Positions 28,901-37,961 of a DNA stretch of 64,000 nt are shown piece by piece. Position 1 is the stretch's first letter. Each line of letters opens with the position of its first letter. Both the position numbers and the translations under genes were made by a program. This stretch comes from Morococcus cerebrosus (GTDB lineage: Bacteria; Pseudomonadota; Gammaproteobacteria; Burkholderiales; Neisseriaceae), in NCBI RefSeq assembly GCF_022749515.1, contig NZ_CP094242.1:1612001-1676000 (forward strand), given 5' to 3'. A model generated the notes under the pieces. That model was not told the origin of the DNA and made no database searches. It saw only the letters and a list, made by a program, of their open reading frames with translations.

Positions 28901-30238
28901 TTAAGCCTTATGTTTTTTCTTGATCGCGGCGTTCAGGATGCACCCTAAAATAAAGCCGACGGTTGCGGGCAGCAGCCAACCCAGTCCGACGTTGTAAAGC
29001 GGCAGTGCGCCGTTGATGTCGGTGGCGACTTCTTCGCTGAAACCGAACGCGGCTTTATAGGCATCGAGCAAACCGACTGCCAGCGTTGCCATCATGGTGC
29101 AGAAATAGACGATGCGGCTGCCGCCGAACAGTTTGTGCAGGAAGACCAGCAGGATGATGACGATGGTCAGCGGGTACAGCAGCATCAGCATCGGGATGGA
29201 GAAAGTCAGGATGGAGGACAGGCCTTTGTTCGCCAACGCCATAGACACGACCGTATTGATGACGACGAATATTTTGTAAGGAATGCCGGGACACAGGCGG
29301 TTGAAATATTCGGAACATGATGTAATCAGTCCGACGGCGGTACTCAAGCAGGCGAGCAGGACGATGACGCCCAAGAGGATGTTTCCGGGGACGCCGAAGT
29401 AGAAATTTGCCGTTTTCGACAACACTTCCGCGCCGTTTTCCTGAAGTCCCAAGCCTGACACGCTTGTCGCGCCCATATAGCCGATGAAGAGGTACACCAA
29501 TGCCAGACAAGATGCGGCAACGATGCCTGAAACGGCGGTCGTCCGCAGCAGATCGGAGCGGTTGTCCACACCCATCGCGCGCACGGCGTCAATGACGATA
29601 ATGGAGAACACCAGCGAAGCGAGTGCGTCCATTGTGCCGTAGCCTTCCAAAATGCCTTTTATGAACGGACGGAGGGCAAAATCGCCTTGTGCCGCAGCGG
29701 GAACGCCCATCGGATTCAACGCGGCGTAGCCGACCAAAACGGCAATCGTCAAAAGCAATACGGGGGTCAGGATTTTACCGATGCGGTCCACCAGCTTGCC
29801 CGGCGACATCGACAGCCAATACGCCACGCCGAAAAACGCCACGCTGAACGCCGCCAGCCCGACTATTTTCTGGCTTTCATTCAAAAACGGCGCAACGGCA
29901 ATCTCAAACGACACCGTCGCCGTACGCGGCATGGCAAACAAAGGCCCGATGGACAAATACAGTGCGACGGCAAACGCCACGCCGTACCAAGGCGCAACCC
30001 TGGATGCCAGCGCCTGCACATCGCGCGAACCGGAATAGCCGATGGCAATCACGCCCAACAGCGGTAGGCCCGCGCCGGTCAACAGGAAACCCGTCATCGC
30101 AGAGAACCAGCTTTCCCCCGCCTGTTGTCCGAGATAAGCGGGAAAAATCAGATTGCCCGCACCGAAAAACAAAGCGAACAACATCAAACCGACCGCCCAC
30201 AGCGAGGCTTTACGGTTGAGCGGGGAAACACTGTTCAT
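28901..30238 (-). CDS. brnQ: Branched-chain amino acid carrier (LIVCS family)
   Basis: Sodium-coupled uptake of leucine, isoleucine and valine across the inner membrane. 445 residues with about twelve hydrophobic segments. The opening ALFFGAGNLIFPAYLGQQAGESWFSAMTGFLLTGAGLPLLGV is the family hallmark, and LALVYLFIGYMGATS and CLSTAVGLITSCSEYF follow at the expected places. A long Correia element ends 20 bp before the start codon, so transcription must begin in or cross it. Confidence 0.95.
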   Translation of the reverse strand: MNSVSPLNRKASLWAVGLMLFALFFGAGNLIFPAYLGQQAGESWFSAMTGFLLTGAGLPLLGVIAIGYSGSRDVQALASRVAPWYGVAFAVALYLSIGPLFAMPRTATVSFEIAVAPFLNESQKIVGLAAFSVAFFGVAYWLSMSPGKLVDRIGKILTPVLLLTIAVLVGYAALNPMGVPAAAQGDFALRPFIKGILEGYGTMDALASLVFSIIVIDAVRAMGVDNRSDLLRTTAVSGIVAASCLALVYLFIGYMGATSVSGLGLQENGAEVLSKTANFYFGVPGNILLGVIVLLACLSTAVGLITSCSEYFNRLCPGIPYKIFVVINTVVSMALANKGLSSILTFSIPMLMLLYPLTIVIILLVFLHKLFGGSRIVYFCTMMATLAVGLLDAYKAAFGFSEEVATDINGALPLYNVGLGWLLPATVGFILGCILNAAIKKKHKA

Positions 30239-30257
30239 AAATTCGTACCTGTTTGTT

Positions 30258-30414
30258 TATAGTGGATTAACTTTAAACCAGTACGGCGTTGCCTCGCCTT
30301 AGCTCAAAGAGAACGATTCTCTAAGGTGCTGAAGCACCAAGTGAATCGGTTCCGTACTATCTGTACTGTCTGCGGCTTCGTCGCCTTGTCCTGATTTAAA
30401 TTTAATCCACTATA
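30258..30414. repeat. Correia element (long, 157 bp)
   Basis: Full form with TATAGTGGATTAA ends and the internal segment from AGCTCAAAGAGAACG to GTGAATCGG that is missing in the short copies. Full Correia elements are reported to bind IHF in that internal part. It lies directly upstream of brnQ. Confidence 0.95.
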
Positions 30415-30463
30415 TAAAGGACAGTTGATGGAAATGGGTATGGGTTTGCCAAGCGTGAAATCA

Positions 30464-31351
30464 TCATGCCGTTTCGCCTTCAACGTCGGCGTAGGGGTCG
30501 TCTGAAACGCCCTCTTCCGCTTCCGGGCGTTCTAAATTTTCCTGTTTCAGGCTGATTTCGATTTCGCCGTAGTTGTCCGGCTGGACGATGCGGACCAAAC
30601 CTTCTTTGGCAAGCTCCAAGAGCGCAATGAAATTGACGACCACATATGCCGCGCCCTGCTCCGGTTTGAACAAATCGCTGAATTTGCATATCCCGCTCTC
30701 GTTCAGACGACGTAAAACCGCCGTCATCTGCGCGCACACGGAAATGGTTTCCTGAATCACTTCATGGCTGCGCGTATGTTTCGCACGCGACAAAATGCCC
30801 AGCCACGCCTGCGTCAAATCGGCGACATACACCTCCGGCAGCTTCGCCTCGACCGCGATTTCCAACGGCAGATACGCCCAAGCAAAATCCCGTCCCGCGC
30901 GCGGCAACGCATCCAAACCCTGCGCCGCCAGCTTCATCTGTTCGTAAGCCAAAAGGCGGCGCACCAGCTCGGCACGCGGATCCGCCTCTTCATCCTCGAC
31001 CTCTTCGGAACGCGGCAGCAGCAGGCGAGATTTGATTTCAATCAGCATCGCCGCCATCAAAAGATATTCCGCCGCCAAATCAAACTGATACGCTTCCATT
31101 TGGGCGATATAGTGCAGATATTGCTCGGTAATCTTTACCATCGGAATATCGAGAACGTCGATATTCTGTTTGCGGATAAGGTAAAGCAGCAAATCCAACG
31201 GCCCTTGGAAGCTGCTTAAGACAACCTTCAAAGCATCGGGCGGAATAAACAAATCCTGCGGCAAATCGGTTACGGGTTGACCGAATACCCACGCGACAGT
31301 GTGTTCAGACGACGTTGCCGCAGCGGAAGGAATAAGGTGTTCTGAAGGCAT
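30464..31351 (-). CDS. scpA: Segregation and condensation protein A
   Basis: Kleisin partner of SMC and ScpB in chromosome condensation. 295 residues. The N-terminal kleisin region [35 protein letters not shown] (about residues 50-85) is the family hallmark, followed by [21 protein letters not shown]. The C-terminal winged helix ends in an acidic tail. The first ~35 residues are poorly conserved, so the true start could be a little downstream. scpB and smc are not in the window. Confidence 0.94.
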
Positions 31352-31456
31352 GTTTAGAGGAGCTTTTTCTTATTAGGTTCGATGGGTGGTTAATCAATAA
31401 CGGGGTCGTCTGAAAACGCAGCGGGTTTCGCCCAAACGAGTGCGGCAAAACAAAAA

Positions 31457-31921
31457 TCAGCCTTTTTTGCGTTGGCTTTTCAAAGAAGCGATGGCAATGG
31501 CAAGCGTTTGCGCCAACGCCATGCCCAGCAGCGGCAAAACGGCGAAAAACGAACCGGTCAGCACCGTAACGGCATCGCGGGAAAACACAAAGCCATCGCG
31601 TGCCAGCATCGCAATTATCCAAACCGACAATAGCAGCCATTCGCAGCCGACCAAAAACCAAATCATCCCGACCGAGCAGCGTTTGCGCCACTTCATGATG
31701 GCAGCGTGCAAAAGGCTGAATATCGGAACGGACAGGAAGGGATAAAGGAAATTGGTAAACGGCCGCGGAGAGCCGTCCTGAAAACACAAATAATCGCCCG
31801 ACTGTATGTCGCATCCCATTGCGCCAAACATCGGATCGACGGCATACATCAACACGCCGAACCACACCGCATAAATCAGGCTGGCAATAAAATAGGCTTT
31901 GAAAAATCGGTTCATAGGCAA
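31457..31921 (-). CDS. Small membrane protein, paralogue A of a tandem pair
   Basis: 154 residues (152 if translation starts at the second ATG, 31915, which gives MNRFFKAYFI as in the paralogue). Four hydrophobic segments: the first at residues 8-30, the others around 60-77, 85-108 and 122-143. KWRKRCSVGMIWFLVGCEWLLLSV aligns with KWTKRCTTSMTLALPIIEWLIVWF in the neighbour. I do not recognise a named family. It lies 46 bp after the paralogue and downstream of tcdA, probably in one transcript. Confidence 0.78.
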   Translation of the reverse strand: MPMNRFFKAYFIASLIYAVWFGVLMYAVDPMFGAMGCDIQSGDYLCFQDGSPRPFTNFLYPFLSVPIFSLLHAAIMKWRKRCSVGMIWFLVGCEWLLLSVWIIAMLARDGFVFSRDAVTVLTGSFFAVLPLLGMALAQTLAIAIASLKSQRKKG

Positions 31922-31966
31922 AAAAGGTCGTCTGAAAAAATAAATTTCAAAAGGCTTAAACCCACA

Positions 31967-32440
31967 TCAAATTTTCTGATTGGCATTTGCAGAAGAGACC
32001 AACACACTCAGGGCTTGAACTGCTGCCATGCCATAAACAGGCAATCCGAAAAAAAGAAGTCCCGTTATTGCCGTCCAACTACTATCCAGACTACTCCACT
32101 TCCACAGCAAAAAAACGAACCAAACAATCAACCATTCGATAATAGGCAAGGCAAGAGTCATCGAAGTTGTACAGCGTTTGGTCCACTTCATAATGCCGGC
32201 ATTGAGTAGGGACAATAACATCACGGATAAAAACGGAAAGAAGAAAAACTTCAAAGACACTTTCTCAAAAGCCGACATTTCAGCAGCTCGCAGACAATAC
32301 TCTGCATACTGTTCATTGTCAGCGTCAATATCAAAACATTCGAATCCTGAAAACAGCAAACCGACACTGTACACCAGCAAACCGAAGACAACCGCATAAA
32401 TCAGGCTACTGATAAAGTAGGCTTTAAAAAATCGATTCAT
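31967..32440 (-). CDS. Small membrane protein, paralogue B of a tandem pair
   Basis: 157 residues from the ATG at 32440 (MNRFFKAYFISSLIYAVVFGLLVYSVGLLF), chosen because it matches the paralogue start and follows GGAAG; an in-frame ATG at 32458 is upstream. Four hydrophobic segments. The two paralogues agree best in the first 30 residues and around the FLSV..SLL.A.IMKW.KRC motif. Its start lies next to the tcdA stop codon. Function unknown. Confidence 0.78.
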   Translation of the reverse strand: MNRFFKAYFISSLIYAVVFGLLVYSVGLLFSGFECFDIDADNEQYAEYCLRAAEMSAFEKVSLKFFFFPFLSVMLLSLLNAGIMKWTKRCTTSMTLALPIIEWLIVWFVFLLWKWSSLDSSWTAITGLLFFGLPVYGMAAVQALSVLVSSANANQKI

Positions 32441-32441
32441 C

Positions 32442-33224
32442 TCACTTCCGTCCCGCAATATGTTCTACCGCCGCCTGCGCACAATACAGCCCAAACGAAG
32501 CCGTCACCAGCATACTCGCGCCATAGCCCGCGCAGGACAGCCCTTGCGGCGCGGTATCGGTCGAACACGCTTCGCCAGATTGCGGCGGCGTAATGTTCTC
32601 AGTCGAGAACACACACGGCACGCGCATTTTTTCTTTGGTATCGCGGCTGAAGCCGTAGCGTTTGCGCAAGGTGTAGCGCAGGTTGGCAAGCAGCGGGTCG
32701 TGGGTAACGCGGCTCAAATCAGCGGTTTGAATCAATGCCGGATTTTTCTGTCCGCCCGCGCCGCCGCTGAGGATAAACGGCTGATTGTGCCGCACAAAAT
32801 AAGCCGCCATCGCCGCCTTGACACGCACTTGGTCTATCGCGTCGATCACAAAGTCGAAAGGTCGTCTGAAAAGCGTTTCGAGATTGTCTTCCGTCACAAA
32901 ATCCTCGATTTCCTCCACTTCGCATTGCGGATTGATTTGAGCAATGCGTTCGCGCAACGCCGTCACCTTCGCCTTGCCGAAATCGTCGGTCAGCGCATGA
33001 AGCTGGCGGTTGACATTGGACTCGGCGACGTTGTCCAAATCAATCAAGGTCAAACGACCGATGCCCGTCCGCGCCAAAGCCTCCACCGCCCAAGAGCCTA
33101 CCCCGCCCACGCCGACCACGCAGACGTGCGCGTGCGAAAACCGCGCCAGTGCTTCATCTCCGTAGAGCCTGGCAATACCGCCAAAACGGCGCGAAGGAAG
33201 AAAAACGGTGTCGTTCATACCCAA
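32442..33224 (-). CDS. tcdA: tRNA threonylcarbamoyladenosine dehydratase
   Basis: E1-like enzyme that cyclises the N6-threonylcarbamoyl group on A37 of ANN-decoding tRNAs. 260 residues. The ATP-binding Rossmann motif VCVVGVGGVGSWAVEALARTGIG is near residue 35, then LIDLDNVAESNVNRQLHA and VIDAIDQVRVKAAM, all as in E. coli TcdA (CsdL). The conserved SGGAGGQKNPALIQTADLSRVTHDPLL follows. First gene of a probable three-gene unit with the two membrane proteins. Confidence 0.94.
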   Translation of the reverse strand: MGMNDTVFLPSRRFGGIARLYGDEALARFSHAHVCVVGVGGVGSWAVEALARTGIGRLTLIDLDNVAESNVNRQLHALTDDFGKAKVTALRERIAQINPQCEVEEIEDFVTEDNLETLFRRPFDFVIDAIDQVRVKAAMAAYFVRHNQPFILSGGAGGQKNPALIQTADLSRVTHDPLLANLRYTLRKRYGFSRDTKEKMRVPCVFSTENITPPQSGEACSTDTAPQGLSCAGYGASMLVTASFGLYCAQAAVEHIAGRK

Positions 33225-33306
33225 CCTTGTGATATATCAATAAATGAATGAAAATCAACGCAAAACGCTGCGAACGAGTCCGACACATATTATACTGGAA
33301 AGCAGA

Positions 33307-33340
33307 CGGGCTGTTGCAGCAGCCCGAAAGAGTCTATAAT
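33307..33340 (+). promoter_or_regulatory. Candidate uspA promoter with hairpin over the -35 region
   Basis: TATAAT at 33335-33340. A perfect CGGGCTG/CAGCCCG inverted repeat at 33307-33326 has TTGCAG as its loop, and that loop is the best -35 candidate although the spacer would be only 15 bp. The repeat may be an operator. Confidence 0.45.
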
Positions 33341-33410
33341 CGTTTCATATCGGACCCTTCCCAACCGCATGAAACAAAGTGCCGCCTGCGGCGCAAAAGG
33401 AGAATGAACT

Positions 33411-33875
33411 ATGTACAAACATCTGGTTGTAGCCGTTGACGGCAGCGAAACTTCCCTCAACGCCCTGAAACACGCCGCCGAGTTGGCAAGCGTCAACAAC
33501 GCCCGCCTGACTTTGGTACACGTCGCCAACCCCGCCGAATACATGGCGCTCGCCCCCGAATTCCTGCAACACGAAAGCTACGAGGCCGCCGCCGTCGCCC
33601 AAGGCAACGAAGTCTTGGACTTCGCTGAAAAAACCGCCCGCGAAAACGGCGTGGAAAACATTGTCAAACACCTGCTGGTCGCCAACAAAGGCGCGCGCGA
33701 AATGGCGCAGGATTTGGTCGATTACGCCGATGAAAACGGCGCCGACCTGCTGGTACTCGGCACACACGGCCGCACCGGCCTGATGCACCTCCTGATGGGC
33801 AGCTTCGCCGAAACCGTTATGCGCCAAAGCCACCTGCCGCTTCTGATTATCCGCAGCAAAGCGGAAGAAGCGTAA
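33411..33875 (+). CDS. Universal stress protein (UspA family)
   Basis: 154 residues, one Usp domain. It starts YKHLVVAVDGSETSLNALKHAAELA and ends with the ATP-binding-type motif GTHGRTGLMHLLMGSFAETVMRQSHLPLLII, where G-2x-G-9x-G(S/T) is present, so it should bind ATP as in the MJ0577 class. An AAAGGAGAATGAACT ribosome region precedes the ATG. Monocistronic; it converges with the Nramp gene. Confidence 0.93.
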   Translation: MYKHLVVAVDGSETSLNALKHAAELASVNNARLTLVHVANPAEYMALAPEFLQHESYEAAAVAQGNEVLDFAEKTARENGVENIVKHLLVANKGAREMAQDLVDYADENGADLLVLGTHGRTGLMHLLMGSFAETVMRQSHLPLLIIRSKAEEA

Positions 33876-33893
33876 GGGGCTGCCCTACTGAAG

Positions 33894-33936
33894 AAGGTCG
33901 TCTGAAATCTCAAACTAAGATTTTCAGACGACCTTC
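33894..33936 (+). terminator. Inverted uptake-sequence hairpin after uspA
   Basis: GAAGGTCGTCTGAAA and TTTTCAGACGACCTTC, followed by TTTC, 19 bp after the uspA stop. Confidence 0.75.
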
Positions 33937-34048
33937 TTTCATCTTATTTCAAATAGGTTTTACGAATTATTGATTATAATCATGAACTTCGTAATATCAT
34001 TCACCTATACCAATAAATAACTTCTTCCCCAAACCAAACCCATAACAA

Positions 34049-34093
34049 AAAGGTCGTCTGAAAACCAAAATCCGGTTTTCAGACGACCTTTGT
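34049..34093 (-). terminator. Inverted uptake-sequence hairpin after Nramp gene
   Basis: AAAAGGTCGTCTGAAAACC and GGTTTTCAGACGACCTTT, 12 bp after the Nramp-like gene on the minus strand. Confidence 0.78.
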
Positions 34094-34104
34094 TTTGATT
34101 GGGC

Positions 34105-35376
34105 TTACTTAGGTGCAGCCAAGATGCCTGTCAGGTTCAGCAGGAACAAAACCGTAAACCCAGTCAGGTAAATCAAGCCGAGGATGGCGAGGAGGTCCAT
34201 ACCTGCCGTCAGCTTGTGGCGTTTGTCGCCTTTGACGAGGCGGTAGTTCAACCAAGCGAACACGGGGGCAGAAACGAAGGCGGTAATCATGGCGAATTTG
34301 AGCAGCTCCGCCATCGCGCTGTTGAACCAGAAAATCACTGCCAAGCCCGTACCTGCGACCCAAACGTTCCAAGCGAACAGTTCGATGTTGCCCGTTTTGT
34401 CTTTGCCGCGCAGCAGGCGCACCGGCTCGGCAATCGCGCGCGCGTAGCCGTCCACTACGGTAATCGTTGTACCGTACATGCAGGCGAAGGCGATGAATGC
34501 GACCATCGGACGCGACCAGTCGCCGATGGTGACGGCGTACATATTGATCAGTTGCCCGACGTATTTGCCACCCGCCATCTGCACTGCCTCACCGTTGCCG
34601 TACTGCACATACGCGCCCAAGGCGAGGAAGACGACTGCCAACACCGCGCTGGTGATGTAGCCGACGTTGAAGTCGAAAATACCGTCGCGGTAGCTGGAAG
34701 GATTGATGCGTTGTTTTTCAGTAACCCACAATGAGTTGATCGCTGAAATTTCAATCGGCGCGGGCATCCAGCCCATCAGCGCAATTAAGAAGCCCAAGCC
34801 TGCCAGTGTCCATGGGGTAGGTTCGATAAAGTCGGACTTCATCTGCATGCCGCGCGACATGGCGATGGCGGCGGCGGCGACTGTGGCAATCGTCAGGCTG
34901 ACGATGATGATTTTGGAAACGTTGTCCAAAGCCTTGTAGCGTCCGCTTGCCAAGATAATCAGGCAGGAAGCCATAATCAGTGCGGAGATTGCGCCGACAT
35001 TCAGCGTCAGCGAGGGAATTGCCATTTTGACGATGGCAGCGGTCACGATGGCGACCGCACCCGCGTTAATCGTTGCCGAGATAACGCACAAAATCAGGAA
35101 TACCCACAAATAAACGCGGCTTTTCTCCGCATAGCCTTCAATCAGGCTTTTGCCCGTATCCAGCGTGTAATGCGCGCTGAAACGGAAAAACGGATATTTG
35201 AAGAGGTTGGTCAAAATGATAATCAACGCAAGCTGCCAGCCGTAAAGCGCGCCCGCCTGCGTCGAGGCAATCAGGTGCGAACCGCCGACCGCCGCCGAAG
35301 CCATCATGATTCCGGGCCCCAGTGCATTGATTTTGCTTTTCCAAGTCGAAGCGTGTGTGTGTTGTTCAGACATCAT
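34105..35376 (-). CDS. Nramp-related metal transporter with non-canonical motifs
   Basis: 423-residue inner-membrane protein with about eleven hydrophobic segments and overall Nramp layout. The canonical metal-binding motif of helix 1, DPGN, is replaced: the sequence reads LGPGIMMASAAVGGSHLIAST (about 19-39). The helix 6 MPH is MPA in GWMPAPIEISAINSLW. The usual proton/metal residues are therefore missing, so the substrate may not be Mn or Fe; other Nramp branches carry Mg or Al. Monocistronic. I avoid mntH as a symbol for this reason. Confidence 0.82.
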   Translation of the reverse strand: MMSEQHTHASTWKSKINALGPGIMMASAAVGGSHLIASTQAGALYGWQLALIIILTNLFKYPFFRFSAHYTLDTGKSLIEGYAEKSRVYLWVFLILCVISATINAGAVAIVTAAIVKMAIPSLTLNVGAISALIMASCLIILASGRYKALDNVSKIIIVSLTIATVAAAAIAMSRGMQMKSDFIEPTPWTLAGLGFLIALMGWMPAPIEISAINSLWVTEKQRINPSSYRDGIFDFNVGYITSAVLAVVFLALGAYVQYGNGEAVQMAGGKYVGQLINMYAVTIGDWSRPMVAFIAFACMYGTTITVVDGYARAIAEPVRLLRGKDKTGNIELFAWNVWVAGTGLAVIFWFNSAMAELLKFAMITAFVSAPVFAWLNYRLVKGDKRHKLTAGMDLLAILGLIYLTGFTVLFLLNLTGILAAPK

Positions 35377-35928
35377 TCTCTCCGTCTTTTTTCAGACGAC
35401 CTTCACAAAAAAAGGCGTATTTTAACGTAAATCAAGAGATTATCTAACAGACATTTCGGATATTTCATGCCGAAATATGTTAAAAATAAGCTGTACCGAA
35501 TCGAAAATCTCCAATCATCAGCATTTTGTGGCTGGAAACCTTTTTCAGACGACCTTGTATCGCTTTTTATACCCAATCAGGGCAGCACCCGAAAAACAAC
35601 ATACTTAATATCTAACTTGGGGTTAGTGTTGTGCAGAGGCTTTCAGGTACTTGCTTTGATGATAAACTTTTATAAAAAAATCAATACCCGAAAATAAAAG
35701 AAAAACAATAAAATAAGTTATTTTGTTATGATAAATTTTCAACTTATTTAATTTCGTACAACCAGAATAACCCTTCTCGAAAATTTCTTTGTATAGCTTT
35801 GCATATCTGCATATTGTATATTTTTTCGGAACGGATAAAATATGTTCTGCTTTCAAAACAAAGCAAGGATGGCGCCGGATAGTCCACGCCACACATCACT
35901 CTTTTCTCACTTTATGGAGTAATACCAG
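35377..35928. other. AT-rich intergenic region upstream of ACP-like gene
   Basis: About 550 bp without a convincing gene. It holds two single uptake sequences (35392-35402 and about 35550) and AT-rich stretches. A 89-codon minus-strand frame (35623-35892) has one hydrophobic segment but no clear ribosome site and skewed composition; a 76-codon plus-strand frame also looks random. GGAG at about 35917 belongs to the next gene. Confidence 0.5.
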
Positions 35929-36300
35929 ATGAAATTCTTATCTGCCGCTATTGTAGCCGTTCTGACTGCCGGTGTTTCCATGACTGCCGCTGCTGCTCCT
36001 GCTGGCTACGTTCCTTACAAATGCGACAACGGTAAAAAACTGAATGTCGTTTACGAATTTGACCGCAGTGGTAATGCAGTTGGCGCATCTGCAAATGCAG
36101 CCGGTAAACAAATCAGCCTGCGCGTTGACAAACGTCAATCAGACAGCACCGGTACAACATTCACCAACAAACGCGGCTTCTCTATGTCTGCCGGTTACAT
36201 CGACAAAAACACCCACACCACTTCCGAAGTTGTGGGCGTAACCGACTCACGCAACCGCTTCATCGTGAAAAACTGCGAACCCGTTAACATCGACCGTTAA
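35929..36300 (+). CDS. Adhesin complex protein (ACP)-like exported protein
   Basis: 123 residues with a signal peptide (MKFLSAAIVAVLTAGVSMTAAAA) and a mature domain of about 100 residues with only two cysteines (YKCDNGKK and KNCEPV), likely one disulfide. Size, layout and the VPYKCDNGKKLNVVYEFDRSGNAV opening resemble the Neisseria adhesin complex protein, a surface protein that also inhibits lysozyme (MliC-like fold). Similarity to the meningococcal protein is moderate, so the inhibitor role is inferred. A GGAG site precedes the ATG; monocistronic. Confidence 0.7.
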   Translation: MKFLSAAIVAVLTAGVSMTAAAAPAGYVPYKCDNGKKLNVVYEFDRSGNAVGASANAAGKQISLRVDKRQSDSTGTTFTNKRGFSMSAGYIDKNTHTTSEVVGVTDSRNRFIVKNCEPVNIDR

Positions 36301-36328
36301 TTTACAACGAATGATTTAAGCTTCTTTA

Positions 36329-36366
36329 AGGTCGTCTGAAAACCGAAATAAGGTTTCAGACGACCT
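36329..36366 (+). terminator. Inverted uptake-sequence hairpin after ACP-like gene
   Basis: AAGGTCGTCTGAAAACC and GGTTTCAGACGACCT, 28 bp after the stop. Confidence 0.7.
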
Positions 36367-36744
36367 ATTGTTTTTCCCATTTCTTTAAAACCTGTCAACC
36401 TGTTTTCAAACGCTTATCCGGTCGTGTCAATATAAACACTACCAGTGACGTTAACGCGCCTAGCGTATCAGCGAGCATGTCTTTTTGCGCATCCCAAATA
36501 TCGCCTTGCGAACCGAGTACTTCCAAACCTGCTTCGCCGCCGTCAATCACCGCATACTGCCATTCGATGATTTCGTAAGCCGCTGCCACGCTCATGATGA
36601 AGAACAAGGAGAAAAACAGGGCAAGCGCAGGACGGCAGAGTTTACGGCGCAACAACCATTCTGCCATCGGATAGGCGTAGAAACCGATGATGTATAATCA
36701 ATTAAAAACAAAATAGTACAATACTCAACTTTGAAGGTCTAACC

Positions 36745-37095
36745 ATGGCATACTCTGCGGACTTAAGAAACAAAGCTTTAAACTATTACGAACAATGCAA
36801 AAACATCAGCCAAACCGCAGCAACGTTTAATTTGTCAAGAAACACGCTTTACCTGTGGATTCGCCTTAAAAAACAAACAGGCAGCCTAAAACATCAAGTT
36901 ACCGGTCTAAATGCCGTAAAATTGGATAGGCAAAAACTGGCTCAATATGTTGAGCAGCACCAGGATGCCTATCTGCATGAAATCGCCAAACATTTTGATT
37001 GTACGCCAGCCGCCGTTTGCTATGCACTCAAACAGATGGGGATGACGCGCAAAAAAAGACCACCACTTACAAAGAACAAGACCCGGCCAAAGTAA
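36745..37095 (+). CDS. IS630 transposase, upstream frame (HTH part)
   Basis: 116 residues: MAYSADLRNKALNYYEQCKNISQTAATFNLSRNTLYLWIRLKKQTG is the DNA-binding HTH, and a second HTH-like region (YLHEIAKHFDCTPAAVCYALKQMGMTRKKRP) follows. The frame stops at 37095. The catalytic part continues in the -1 frame from a run of seven A at 37051-37057; slippage there would give one protein of about 282 residues. Confidence 0.88.
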   Translation: MAYSADLRNKALNYYEQCKNISQTAATFNLSRNTLYLWIRLKKQTGSLKHQVTGLNAVKLDRQKLAQYVEQHQDAYLHEIAKHFDCTPAAVCYALKQMGMTRKKRPPLTKNKTRPK

Positions 37096-37592
37096 CGCAT
37101 TATTTGACACAGCTGGCCGAATTTTCCGGCTACCAACGTGTTTATTTGGATGAAACAGGATTTGACCGCTACCTGTTCCGTCCCTATGCCCGCAGCCCGA
37201 AAGGGCAAATAGTGAAAGCGCAGATAAGTGGAAAAAGATACCGACGCTTATCTCTGGTGTCCGCACAAGTCGGCAACCGGCTGATTGCTCCGATGGTTTA
37301 TCAAAATACGATGACCGGAGTCTTTTTTGAAGCGTGGTTTCAGCAATGCCTACTGCCTGCATTGACTCAAAAATCGGTGATTATTTTAGATAATGCGCGA
37401 TTTCACCGTATGGGTGTTTTACGGGAAATGGCGGGAAAATGGGGACATAAGGTATTGCCTCTTGCACCTTATTCACCTGAGCTCAACCCGATTGAGAAGG
37501 TGTGGGCGAATATTAAGCGGTATCTGCGAACCGTATTGTCTGATTACGCCCGATTTGACGATGCGTTACTGTCCTATTTTGATTTTAATTGA
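37056..37592 (+). CDS. IS630 transposase, downstream frame (DDE part)
   Basis: Catalytic half read in the -1 frame relative to the upstream part; an ATG at 36999 also exists in this frame. It contains the three catalytic positions: Asp in VYLDETGFDRY, Asp in VIILDNARFHR and Glu in LNPIEKVWANIKRYL. No stop interrupts them, so with a frameshift or transcript slippage in the A-run the transposase could be functional. Confidence 0.88.
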   Translation, partial: KTTTYKEQDPAKVTHYLTQLAEFSGYQRVYLDETGFDRYLFRPYARSPKGQIVKAQISGKRYRRLSLVSAQVGNRLIAPMVYQNTMTGVFFEAWFQQCLLPALTQKSVIILDNARFHRMGVLREMAGKWGHKVLPLAPYSPELNPIEKVWANIKRYLRTVLSDYARFDDALLSYFDFN

Positions 37593-37961
37593 CTATAGTG
37601 TCCGACGCGGTCAAAATGGTTGCGTCCTTCGCCTAAAAACGGCGCAAGCAGGCGGTTTGCCCAATCGAAGGGCACATCGGCGAAAGTGTAGTAAGAACCG
37701 ATGGTATGCATAATCAGCCAGAAACTCATGAATACATAAGCCAGATTACTGAAACGGAAACAGCGGTAGGTAGCGATGAGTGAGATAAATACGATCGAAA
37801 CAGGAATGATTTCGGCGTACCAAACGGCGCGGTCGGACGGATTGATACCCGACCAGACGATGAGTAAAGCAATGAAAACTGTGAATAATAAAGGGATAAC
37901 ATGCGAAGTTTTTTGCATAAGAACGTGTTCATTGTCTCAGCCTCTGCTGTAAACTATCGGC

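Larger units (their letters stand above)
36695..37595 (+). mobile_element. IS630-family insertion sequence, 901 bp
   Basis: The ends TAATCAATTAAAAACAAAAT and (inverted) TAGTCAATTAAAATCAAAAT match in most positions. TA at 36693-36694 and 37596-37597 is the target duplication, typical of IS630/Tc1 elements. It carries one transposase in two overlapping frames and lies inside the yjdF-family gene. Confidence 0.93.
36395..37918 (-). pseudogene. YjdF-family (DUF2238) membrane protein, broken by an IS630 element
   Basis: The N-terminal half (37918 to 37596) and C-terminal half (36694 to 36395) are one gene interrupted by a 901-bp insertion. Removing the insertion and one TA copy restores a single frame of 206 codons, close to E. 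coli YjdF (209). The join reads NHFDRVGHY then IIGFYAYPMAEWLLR, the family core. The N-terminal half alone could give a 114-residue protein ending in element sequence. A second element (IS5 family) sits directly before the ATG at 37918 and removes the native ribosome site, so the gene has been hit twice and is almost surely dead. Confidence 0.92.

Noticed and set aside
33970..33983. FNR-like box TTGATTATAATCAT
   Set aside because: It lies between two convergent terminators with only about 60 bp to the next hairpin, and no -10 sits at the right distance.
35623..35892. 89-codon minus-strand frame
   Set aside because: No ribosome site, unusual composition and no recognisable domain; kept only as a note in the intergenic entry.
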